Positions 14,601-26,600 of a stretch of 64,000 nucleotides of DNA are shown here, piece after piece. The DNA is taken from positions 307,013-371,012 of the forward strand of contig NZ_JAJTWU010000004.1 in NCBI RefSeq assembly GCF_021353265.1. The letters are read 5' to 3'. Source of the DNA: Pelomonas cellulosilytica (GTDB lineage Bacteria > Pseudomonadota > Gammaproteobacteria > Burkholderiales > Burkholderiaceae_C). Every line of letters starts with the position of its first letter. Positions within the stretch are counted from its first letter, which is position 1. A program made the translations under genes and the position numbers. The notes beneath the pieces were generated by a model that did no database searches, was not told the DNA's origin, and saw only the letters and a program-made list of their open reading frames with translations.

Positions 14601-17600
14601 CCCGGAAATGGTGTTGAAGCGCAGGCTGGCACCGGCCACGCCGGCGGCGAGGCTCACGCCGCCCGTGAACGCATTGCCGAACAGCCGGGCGCCCTGCCCC
14701 GCCGTCAGGCTCACCAGGCCGGTCACGCTGCTGTCGCTGACGCCGGCGTTGTCACCGGCGATGGTGAGCGTCGACTGCAGCTTGATGTTCTGCAGCGTCA
14801 CGCCGAAGCCGTTGATCGTCACGGCACTCGTGATGCTGCTGCCAGGCGCGCCCCAGATCGTCACGCCCGCATCGGCGGCCGACACCGTGAAGCCGGCCTG
14901 GCTGCCCTGCACGATGATCACGTCGCCCGCACCCAGCGCCTGGCTGTCGAGCAGGCTCTGCACCGTGGTCGCACCACTGGCCGTGAACACGCGCCCCACC
15001 GGCGCCGCGTCGGCGCGGACGAGGATTTCCGGCGATGCGGCCGACGCCCCGGCACTGGCGTCTGCCCACGCCAGCACGGCGCGGCCGCTGCCGTCCACGG
15101 CGAGGGCCAGCTGTTGCGGCTCGCCGCCCGTCTCGCTGATGCCGCTCCCGGCGCCGATGCCGCTGGCCTGACCGGGCAACACTTCCTCGAAGTGCTGGCT
15201 GGTGGCGTTCCATTGGCGCTCGTACAGGCTGCTGCCCGCATCGAGCAGCGGCGTGTTCACCCAGACGAGGCGCAGCGACGTGCCGCCTGCCGCGAGCTGC
15301 GGCAGGCCGGGTCGGCTGAAGTCGCGGATGACGTCGCGCACCGTCACGCCGCTGCTGCCGAGCTGCGCGGTGACGACGGTGGCGCCCTGGTCGGCCCAGG
15401 CCTGCCAGGCGATGAAGAGGCTGCCGCCGAAGTAGGCGACGCTCGGCTGGGCGTGGTAGGTCGTGTCGAGGCCGAGCGCCGTCTTCACGGCCGCGCCGCC
15501 GGACACGCCGGTGCCGCTGTCGGAGCCCGCAAGGCCGGCCCACGAGCCCGTGGCGACCGAACCGCCGGCGGCCGGCGTGAACTCGGTGACATAGACCTGG
15601 CGCAGCGACGTGCCCGGCTGCACCGCCGAGTACGCAACGGCCACCTTGCCGCCGCTGGCCGCCACCGAGAAGTCGCGCAGTTCGGTGCCGACGGCAAGCC
15701 CTGTGCCGGTGGGAGCCGACTGGCTGCCCAGCGCCACCCAGCTGCCGCCGGTGTAGATCTTGGCGTACAGCCGCAGGTTGCCCGCGGTGTCGTCCGTATA
15801 GACGATGACCGGGCCGCTTGCCGTCGCGACCAGCTTGGCCTGCACCGCATGGCCGTTGCTGGTGGCATCGGGCAGGCTGACCCAGCCGCTGCCGTCCCAA
15901 CGTTTGACGACGATGTCGTGGCTGCCGTCGGCGAGCGTCTCGGTCCACGCCACGATGGGCGCGCCGGTGCCGTCGACCATCAGGGTCGGCTTGGCGGAGG
16001 CCGCGGCCGCGCTGGCCGACACGCCGCCCTGCGAGGCGCTCGTACCCAGCGTCACCCACCGGGTGCCGTCATGCTGGGCGACATAGATCTCGAAGTTGCC
16101 GTTGCGGCTGTCGCTCCAGGCCACGAACCGCTCGCCGGCCGGGCCGGTCGCCACTGCAGGCTGCTGCGACAGGCCGGCGTCGCCAGACAGGCCGCGCGTG
16201 GCGTCGATGGCGCTCCCGTTGAGGTCGGCCCAGCGGCCGGCGCCCGCCACGCCATCGGGCAGCTGGCCCGCAGCGCGCGGGCTGGTGTCGTCCACCGGCA
16301 CGATGGCCGGTGCCGGCGTGGCGGTCACGGCGCCATTGAAGCCGGCGTCGTCGCCGCCGCCTCCGAAATCGATGAGGTTGCTGCTGCCGCCGCCCGTCTC
16401 GGTCACGGCCATACCCGCCGTGCCCTGGATCAGGTCGTCGCCGCCTTCGCCATAGAGCAGGTCATTGCCGCCCTGGCCGAAGAGCTTGTCTCGGCCGGAG
16501 CCGGCCTCGTTGCCGTTGGTGCCGAAGTCACCATAGAGGTAGTCGGCGGCCTTGTCGTCGCCGGCACCGCTGACGGAGTGGCCGTACAGCACATCGTTGC
16601 CCGCGCCGCCCACCATCAGGTCCACACCTGCGCCGCCTTCGAGCAGGTCGTCCCCCGCCCCACCTTCCAGCGTGTCGGCACCGGCGCCGCCGTCCAGGTG
16701 GTCGTTACCGGCCAGGCCTTGCAGACGGTCGTCGCCCGCGCCGCCCAGCAGCGTGTCGTCGCCGTCGTCGGAGCCGACGAGCAGGTCGTCGCCCTGGCCG
16801 CCGTCGATGACGCCGCCCTGGCCATAGCCCTGGCGGAGTTCGTCGTTGCCGGCGTCACCGTAGATGGCATCCCGGCCGAAGCCGCCGTCGATGACATCGT
16901 CACCGCCATTGCCGTGCAGTTCGTCGTCACCCTGCTCGCCGAAGATGCGGTCGGTGGCGTCGTCGTCGATGGGCTGGTCGGCCAGCTCGGTCGGCGCGTG
17001 GCCGTAGATGATGTCGTCGCCACGGCCGCCATAGAGCGTGTCCTTGCCGGCGCCGCCGTAGATCGTGTCATCGCCCGAGCCGCCATCGACGAAATCGTCG
17101 CCCGCGCCGGCATCGATGAAATCCGAGCCGCCGAGGCCCCAGATCTGGTCGTTGCCGTCGCCGCCCAGGATGTTGTCGCCCTGCGCGCCGTCGCCACCAT
17201 CGTCGCTGCCGAAGATGCGGTCGTTGCCCGCGCCGCCGCTGAGCGTGCCACCGGCTCCGGTGCCGGCATCGATGAAGTCGTCGCCCGCGTTGCCGGCGAT
17301 GTTGTCGACGCCATCGCCGCCATAGAGGTCGTCGGCGCCGCTGCCACCGATGAGGGTGTCATCACCACCGCGGCCATCCACCGTCCACCCCTGGGACTGT
17401 GCAGACACGTCCAGCACGTCGCCCTGGTCGTCGCCATGGAGCTCCGGGCGGTCGCCGCTCGCGTTGCCGCCGACCTGCGCGACACCGCCTTCGGCATCGG
17501 CGCTGTGGTAATCCACGCTGAAGAACAGCCGCTCCGCGGCGCTGACGGTGCCGCTGATGCGCAAGTCGTCACCCGCGTTCAGCGTGATGCTCTTGCCGGC

Positions 17601-20600
17601 CTGCACCGTGCGGCCCTCGCCGACGATGATGCTTTCGCCGCTGGCCTGGCTGTCGCGCGTCGTGAGCCGCACGTGGCCCGCACTGCTCAGGATCGTGCCG
17701 ACGTACAGCGCCTGTACGACCTCGGTCAGCTGCACGCCGGTCGTGCCGCTGGCATTGACGAAACCGCCAGCCGCGCTGAAGCGGCTGTCGATCTCGACAT
17801 CGTTGTAGTAGTTGCCGATGCTTCCGCTGACCGCCAGCGTGATGTTGTTGGCGTCGATGTCCGAGGCCAGGTCTGCCAGGTCGTCCAGCAGGTCGCCGGC
17901 GAGCACGGTCAGCTCGACATCGGCGCTCGTCGAGCGCACGCGGTCGAGGTTGAGGTCGCCCGCGGTCTCCACCATATAGATGGAGCCATCGGCCAACGCC
18001 CAGACGTTGCCGTGGCTGGGGCGCGAGGAGTCGATTTCCAGTGCATTGGCGGCGCTCCCGATGCCGGGGCCACCCGCGGTCAACTTGAGGTTGATGCCCA
18101 GCACATCGGCCGCGGCATCGGTACCGATCTCCTGGATGGCGCCCTTGGCGGCCGAGATGGTCACGTCGTTGTTGGCAGCCTCCACGCGGTCCAGCAGCAC
18201 GCTGCCGCCGGTGGACGTGACGCTGATCGCGCCGTTCTGCGCGAGCACGAGGCGCGGCAGCGTGATGTCGCCACCAGCCAGCAGCGTGATGCTGTCGCCC
18301 GCGGTGATGAGGTTGTCCGGGTACAGGTCCAGGCGATTGCCCGTCTGGCCGCCTGTGACGTTGGAGATCGTGCCCTGCGTGGCGGTGATGACAACGTCGC
18401 TGCCGGCGACGACATGGTCCACCTGTACTGAGCCGGACGTGCTCGTGATGCGCACGTCGGCGTTCTGTGACCAGATCGACGCCGGCGCCAGCACCTGCTG
18501 GCCGGCGGTGACGCCCACATCGCTGCCGCCCTGCACGATGCGCGGCAAGAAGATGTTGCGGCCGGCGTTGAGCTGGGCCGCGCCACCGGCGGTCAGCAGG
18601 TTGTTGGTGTAGAGGTTGATCCAGGTGCGGGCGTAGTTCGCCAGCACGTTGGAGATGTCGAGTGCGGCAGTGACGGTGCCGGCGCCGCCGGCCACGAGGT
18701 GGTCGGCATAGACGGAGTTGTTCAGGCTCTGGACCGACAGGTTGCCCGTGATGGCCTGCACCGTGCTCGGCAGCGTGACGTTGCCGTTCGTGCGCACGGT
18801 GACGTTGCCGTTGCCGATCCAGCTGTTGCGCTGGAGAAGGTCCATGCGCTGCGCCGGTGTCTCGGCGACGACCGACAGGTGGGTGCCTGCATCGAGCTTG
18901 CCGATAGAGGTCGTGGAATTGAGCGCTTGATTGCCCGTGCCGAAGAAGCCGACGGGGAAGTCGACGATCGCACCGCCCGACTGATCGGGCCGGAAATGCC
19001 GGACCCAGCTGGTGATGCCGAGGTCGGTGCCGATGCTCGCGGAAATCACGCGGACCTTGACCTGATAGGCGGGCGGCACGCCGTTGACGTTGACCTGCCG
19101 TTTGGCCTCCCGCAGCAGCAGGTTCAGCTCGCCGCCGGCGGACAGGTTGCCCAGGCTCAGCGTGAAGTCAAGGGCGCTGGGGTCGCGCTGCAGGCCGCGC
19201 ATGCCGAGGAAGGTGCTGCCGCCGGAGCTGCTGCTGAGCGTGGCGTCGCGGCCGAGGCTCTGGACCAGCTCCAGCTCCAGGCGCTGGTTGGCCAGGCCGA
19301 TGGTGCCGCCGGCACTCAGCGAAGCCGTGTTGGTGCGCACCAGCGCGCCGGCGCTGAACGGCACGATGCTGCCGCCCACGGCGGCAATCAGCGTGGAGCC
19401 CAGCGGGTTGTCGATGACACCGTTGAGCTGGATGTCCGACCCGGCGCTGGTGTTGGTGTTGCGGATCAGCAGCTCGGTCGGGCCGTAGCTGTGCTTGATG
19501 TTGAACTGGAACGGCGTGGAGTCGGTCGGCGTGCCGCTGACATTGTCGACATCGAGCGTGACGCGCGGCGTCTCGGATTGGTCCACAGGCGCGATGTTGT
19601 TGATCCGCAGGTCCTTGGGCGACTCGTTGGTCAGCGTGATCCGGCCGAAGGTGTGGATGAACGTGAAGGTCGACTGCGTGCCGGTGATGCGGCCTTGCTG
19701 GATGTCGGCGTGAAGCGGGTCGAACACGCCGTTGGCGCGGAAGTAGGCCGTGCCGATGCTCTTGTTGAGAATGTCGTTCACCGTGATGGTGCTCAGCGTG
19801 TTGCTGAACGACACGTTCTCGGCCGTGACGATGTTGCCGGCGGCATCGACGAGGAGCAGTGGGTTGGGGCCTGAGGACAACCGCGCATCGGCATTGAAGT
19901 CGATGTGCTGGTTGTAGCTGTGCGGCGTACCAAGGTTGGCGTCGCCCGTGTCGACCCAGGCGCCGTCCTGCACGAGCCGGTATCCGGTGGAGTAGGAGCC
20001 GCGTTCGGCGCGCACGTCGAGCGCGTGCGTCTCGAAGGTCGCGCCGGCTTCGGCGTTGACAAGCGTATTGAGGCGGTGCTCGATGATCAGGTCGACGTCG
20101 GTGTCGCCGCCGGCCGCATCCGCCTCGCCCTCGGAGCGCGAATAGGCATTCATGCCCGTATGCAACGCATGGAGATAGATGTTTTCCAGCGAGCTGACGA
20201 GCGCGCCCGAGCGGACGTTGACCACCGCATCGGAGTACATGCGCGTGTAGGCGTGCGAATCCGGGTTGGCGCCAGCAGCGGCGGAATAGGCATCGGCCGT
20301 CACGCTGGTCTTGGCGCGCGTCATGGACGCGTCGAGCGTGATGTCGTCGCCTGCCTTGACCGTCGCGTTGTTGCCGACGTTCACCGCTGTCTGCTGGAAG
20401 TTGCCGGCGCTGCCGACCTGCCAGGTCATGTCGGCATCGGAGTCGGCCCCCAGGCCGCCGCTGGACGCCTTGCCGTAGACGTCGCCGTCGAACTTGGACT
20501 CGGCCTTAACGTCCACATTGCGCGCCGCCACAAGGCTGCCGCCTTCGCCCACGCCAGCGGTGGTGCTGTGGTTGAGCTGGACCTTTCCAGAGACCTGCGA

Positions 20601-23600
20601 CGAATTGATGAAGCCGCCGCCCTTCGAGTTGGCGCTGATGGTGCCGTTTTGCGTGCTGGTGGACTGCAGGCTGATGGAGCCGCCTGCCGTCAGCTTGGCG
20701 CCATTGCCGGCATTGGCTTGCACCGTCTGCGTCGCGTTGACGTTGGCCTCCGAATTGCCGACAGCGATGAACGCACCGCCGACCGCACCGGCCGTGCCCG
20801 CCCCGTTGGCGGCGGAGAACGCCGTCTGCGTGATGTCGCCGCCCGCCTGCACGGTCGCCTTGTCGCCCACGTTGGCGCGCACGTTCGTCAGGATGTTCAC
20901 CTCGGCGTCGGAGCCGGTCTTGGTGCCGAACAGCGCGCCGGAGGCGCCCTTTGTCTCAGCGCTGGAGACGCCGTTGCCCGCCACGCTGCTGACGAGCTGC
21001 AGCGCGCCACCCGCCCCCAGCAACTGGTGGCCGGTGCCGGTACCCGTGCCGGTGATGTCGACCTCGAGCTGGTGCTGGCCGGTCGTGCTGGCGCCGGACA
21101 GCTCGATGCCCTCCACGCCGATCGTGTGCTTGCCGCCGCCCGCGCCGATGTCGATGGCCGCGCCGCCCGGCGTGGCCGACAGCTGGAAGGTGTCGGCGTC
21201 GACGACCTTGACGTAGTAGGTATTGCCGCTCGTCAGGCCGGACAGCGGCGCCGCGCCGACGCGGGTCAGGATGTGGCCACTGGCCGCCGACTCCGCGGTG
21301 TTGCTGATGTCGATGGCGGTGCCGTTGCTGGCGTTCGTCGGGTTCGCGGCGAGCTTGATGTGGTTGGCGTCGACACGGATGACGTAGTACGTTCCATCCG
21401 CCGCCAGGCCGGTGATCGCCGCCGGCGGCTTGTTGGGGGTCTCGATGACGAGGTCGCGCAGGCTGTACTTGACCTGGTCGCCGGTGTTGAAGCCGTGGTT
21501 GTTGATCGTGATGACGTCAGCGCCATCGGCTTCGACAGCCGAGCCCTCGAACTGCTCCGCACCGGCCGTGCGATAGGTGACGGCCTGGCCGTCGACGAAG
21601 CCATGGCCGCCGAGCGTGATGCGGTCGGTCGATGCGTTGACGTCGCTGCTGACGAAGGAACGCGGAGCGGCCAGCGCCGCCGAGGCGCTGTTGGCGAGCT
21701 TGATCGTCTGCGCATCGATGACGCGCACGAAATAGGCCTGGCCGTCGACGAGGCCGCTGATAGGCGGATTGCCGGCGCTGTGGTAGATCACGCGCTGGCC
21801 ATTGCTGAAGCCGTGCTCGACGTTGAACTTGATCTCGTCGCGCGTGGCGTCCACGGTGGACGCGCCGAACACCGAGCCGAGCTTGACGGCGGTGGGCGAC
21901 TGCACGATGACCTGGTAGTTGCGGCCATCCACCAGCCCGCCGACGGGCGCATTCCCATCCACGCCGATGCTGTAGGTGACCGTGTCGCCGGTCTTGAGGC
22001 CGTGTTCACCGTTGAGGGTGACGACGTTGGTGGTCGTGTTGACGCTGCCGGCGCCGAACGTCGTGTCGCCGGTGCTGACCGCCTGGCCCTGTGTGGCCAA
22101 CAGCTCGACGCTGCCGCCGGCCTTGACATGCGCGCCGGACTGGACGGTGGCCTGCACGGTCGGGGTGACGTTGATGGTCGCCTTGGCGGTGGCACTGGAG
22201 CCCAGACCCGCGAAGGTGCTGCCATCGGCCACACCGTCACCCTCGGCATTGCCGTGGGCGCGCAACGCGACATTGCCGCCCACATCGACGTTCGCGTTCT
22301 CGCCCAGCTCGGCCTTGATCACCGGCGTGACGGTCACGACCGGCGCGGCGCCGCTGCCGGCCACGAGAAGGCCGCCGGTCGTCGCCAGTGCCGTGGCGGC
22401 ACCGCGGCCGCCACCGGAGGCATCGATCGTCAGGCTGGCGCCGGTGATCTGCGCATTGCCGACCGAGGCTCGGCTGCTGGAGTTGGCGTCGGCCGTGGCA
22501 TCGGTGGAGCCCACCGCCACGCCAAAGGAGTAAGCCTCGCCATCGGCGCGCGAGCTGGCCTTGTCCGACACCGCGGACAGCACTTCCGTGCCGCCGTCGG
22601 CATTGACGGAGGCGCCGTCCCGGATCGCAGCACTGATGTTGGCGGCCGTGGTCGCATGCGTCTCCGCGCCATTGATGCTCGCGAAGCCGCTGGCGCCGCC
22701 CGCTTCACCGGTGGCTTCGGCACCCTGCGAGCCGTCGTGCTGCGCACGAATGGTGATGCGGCCACCGGCATCCAGCACACCGCCCACCGACGTGGCCACG
22801 GTCGGCGTGACCGTCGCATTGGCCAGCGCCTTGCCGACGGAGACGAGGCCGAAGGAGTCGGCGTCGGACGTGGCGCGTGCGCCGCCGCTGGTGGCGCCGC
22901 CGATCAGGATGTTGCCGCCGGCGGTGATACCGCTGCCCAGCATCGAGGTGCTGAGGTTGCGGGCGACGATGGCGTTGGAGTCGTTGGCCGCCACGCCCAC
23001 GAGGCCGCCGGCCGGCGCGGTGGTATCGGCCGTGGCGCCCTGGTCGCTGATGTTGTCGATGGCGACGTTGCCGCCGGCCGAGATGCCCGTGCCGGCGGCG
23101 ATCGTCGTGCTCTGACCGTCGCTGGTGTAGGTGTTGTTCTGGGCGTTGGTCAGCGCGCCGCCGGCGATGCCATCGGCCCGCACATTGCCCTTGCCCAGAA
23201 GGCCGCCGACGGACAGGCCATAGCCCTCGGCGCCGGCGATGTTGCCGGAACGCGTCGTGACCGTGAAATCGCCACTGCCTGAGCCCAGGTCGCTGCCCGC
23301 GCCACCCAGCGTGGTGGTCATGTCGGCCGACGACTGCGCGACGCTGCTGGCGCCGATGCCGCTGAACAGGAAGCCCCCACCGGACGCGTTGGCATAGGCG
23401 TGCGCATCCTGTCCGCTGGCACCCGCGCCGTTGTGGTTGTGGCTGGCCAGCACCGTGAAGTTGCGGCCGGCCTGGACGTCGGCCGCACCCACGGTGGTGT
23501 CCATGTCAGGCCGGACCCGTGCCGTCGCTTCGGAACCCGTGAACGTACCGGACGACACGCTGGTGCCCTTGGTCTTGGCATCCGCATCGCCGGTGGAGAT

Positions 23601-26600
23601 GTTGTTGATGATGACGTCACGGCCGGCCGTGATGGAGCCGCCCGAGCCGATGCCGACGTTGATCGTCGGCGTGACTTCCGCGTTGGCGCTGTTCACGCCA
23701 CCCGCGCCGAGCAGGCTCAGCGCCGTGGCGTTCGACAACGACTTCGACACGTAGTTGCTTGTCGTGCTGACAACAAGGTCGCCGCCCACCGTGCCGGATA
23801 TGGCTCCGGTGGTGGCGTTCGTCGTGCCACCAATGGTGGCGTTGGACTTGGCCACGCCGCCGGCACCGCCGATGGCCGCATTCAGGCTGTCGCCGAGGGC
23901 ATCGACCGTCAGGCCGGCCTGGGTATCGAAGCGCACGCCGCCGGACGTGTTGAACACAACGCCCGAGCCGGTGGTGTTACTCAGGTTCGTCACCGCATCG
24001 GCGGCGGCGTTGCTGCCCGCCAGCGAGATCACGCCGGAGCCGGCGCTGGCCGCGGCGCGCGCCGTGGCCTTGCCGGCGTCCGGGTCGCCCTGGTTCAGGT
24101 TCAGCGCCAGGCGCACGTCGCCCTTGGCGCCGTGGGTCGTGACGCGGGCGTTGTTGCCCACGTTCACCGCCATCGTCGGGTTGATGTCCACGTTGGCGAT
24201 CGATCCGCCCGCGCCGACGCCCCCGGCGAACTGCACGCCGTCGGCAATGCCGGTGGCTGTCGTGAACGCATTGGCGCCGACGTCCACGCTGCCGTCGACG
24301 TCGATGACCGCGCCGGCGCCGATACCGGCCGAGACGGTAGGCGTGACGGCGCTATTGGCCGTGGCGCCCGAGCCCGCGGCGACGAGGCCGCCGGCCGCCG
24401 CCGAGCTGTTGGCATTGGACGTCTGGTGAGCCGTCGCCTCGATGACAAGGCCAGCACCGTTGACCTTGGCGGCACTGGTGGCGCCGGTCGATCCGGCAGA
24501 GGTGGCGCTGGCCGACATCGCGCCGAAGGCGGCCGCGCCGACACCGGCTGCCGTGCCGTCTGCGGTGACGTTGTTGTTGGCCAGCGCCTGCACGCGGACG
24601 ATGCCGCCGTTGCCGTTCAGCGCCGCGTTGACCCCGGTGGTGATGCTGGTGGCGGCACCCGAGGTGGCAGTGGCGTTCGCGCCCGACCCGGCGACGCCGC
24701 CGAAGCCGGCGCTGTCCGCCTTGGCGCGGGCGTTCTGAGCGCCCTGGTTGTGCTGCGCCAGGATGTTGACGCCCTGACCGCTCAGCGTCGTCGTCCCCTG
24801 CACGAGGTTGGTCACCGTGGGCGTCACCTGCGCGTTGGCATTCATGACGCCGATGGCCAGGCCCAGGCCGACCGACAGGCCGCGGGCCTGCGCGTTGGCA
24901 TCGGCTTCGGACAGCGCCAGGATGTTGATCGAGCCCGAGCTGTTGACGGTGCTGGGCGTGGTGGCATTGCCGGCGCCCGCCGTCACGCTGCCGTTGGAGC
25001 GGGCGGTCGCGTCGCCGCTGTTGACGCCGGCCACGAGGCCGCCGCCCGAGGCGTTGGCCTGGGCGTCAGCGTAGTTGTGGCCGAGCGCGCGCACGTCGAC
25101 GCCGCTGCTGCCGCCCGAACCGCCGGCAATCTCGGCCGCGGTCGAGCCATTGGCATTGGACACGGCGACCGACTTGCCGGCCGACACGACCAGGCTGATC
25201 GACAGGCCGGACGTCTCGGTGTGGCTGACGTTGGCCGCGTCGGCGTGTATGGCGAGCGAGCCGCCCGCCGTCAGCACGCTGCCGGCGCCGCTGCGCGCCG
25301 TCGTCGCGGCATTGGCGTTGGCCGTCGCCGCCGCACCAGCCGCGCTGAGCAGCAACGAACCCGACGAGCTGCGCGCCAGCGCCACGGTGTCGCCGCCGGT
25401 GGACCCGGCGCCGTCATGGTTGTGGCTGGCCCGGATGCTGATGTTCCGCCCGACGCTGGCCGTCTCGTTGGCGGTCAACGCATTGATGCTGGGGCTCATC
25501 GTCGCGGTCGCGAACGAGCCGCCAAAACCGATGCCGCCGGTCGTGGCCGACCCGCGGGCGGTGGCCGTGGTGTCGGCGGTGGACAAGGCGTTGACGATCA
25601 GGTCGCGGCCTACGTTGATCGAGCCGCCGCCGCCCAGGTTGGCGGTCAGCGTGGGCGAGAAGGTGGCATTGGCAGAGTTGACCTGGCCGCTGCCCAGCAG
25701 GCCCAGCGCCGAGGCGTACGAGGTCGCGTCGACGACGTGGTTAGCCACGGTCTCGACCTTGAAGTCGATGCCCTGCGTGCCGCTGACGGCGCCCAGCGTC
25801 TGGTTCACCGTGCCGCCGACGCTGGTGTTGGACACCGCGCCGCCACCGGCGCCCACGAGGCCGAAGCCGCGGGCATCACCGTCGGACTCGACATGCGCGC
25901 CGGTCGTGGTCGTGAACGCCACGCTACGTGCCGAGTTCAGCGTGACGCCCGTGCCCGTCGTCGCGTTGAGGCCGTAGTTCAGCGTCGAGTTCGCCTCGGC
26001 GCCGCCGCCGGCGACAAGGCCGCCGGCACCGGCAAAAGCCGTCGCGGTGGCGCCGCCCGCGGTGGTGCTGCCGCCGTTGTGCGTCAGCGAGAAGTTGATG
26101 TCGCCCGTGTTTGCCGAGTGAGTCGTGGCGCTGACGCCGTTGCCGACGCGCATCGTCATCGTCGGCGCCAGCGTCACATCGGCCTTGGACAGGCCCAGCG
26201 ACGCGCCGGCCGAGATGGCCACGCCGGTGGCGGTGCCGTCGGCATCGGTCGTGGCCGTGCCGCCGACGTTGATGCCGCCGGCCACGTCGATGACGGCGCC
26301 GTCGCCCAGGCCCGCGCGTACGTCGGGGTTGACGGTCGTCGTCACTGACGTCCCCGTACCCGCCGCCAGCAGGCCGCCAGTGGCACCCCGCGCCGTGGCG
26401 TTGCCGATCTGCGTCGCGTTCGACAGCACGTTCAGCGTGCTGGCCGACTGCACGTCGGCGCCGCTGGTGGCTTCGGTGATGCCACCCGAGCGGGCGGATG
26501 CCGACACGACGCCCACCGAGATGCCCAGGCTGGCATCGGCCGACTTGCCGGTGCCGACGACGTTGTTGACTGCATTGGCCTGCACCAGCACGCTGCCGCC

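Noticed and set aside
10359-18431. Plus-strand open frame of 2690 codons (and similar long plus-strand frames at 4098-7502, 19905-23282, 35113-38754).
   Set aside because: They are antisense to the giant gene, show Ala/Val/Arg/Asp-biased sequence without domains, and arise because GC-rich, repetitive codons leave few stops on the opposite strand.
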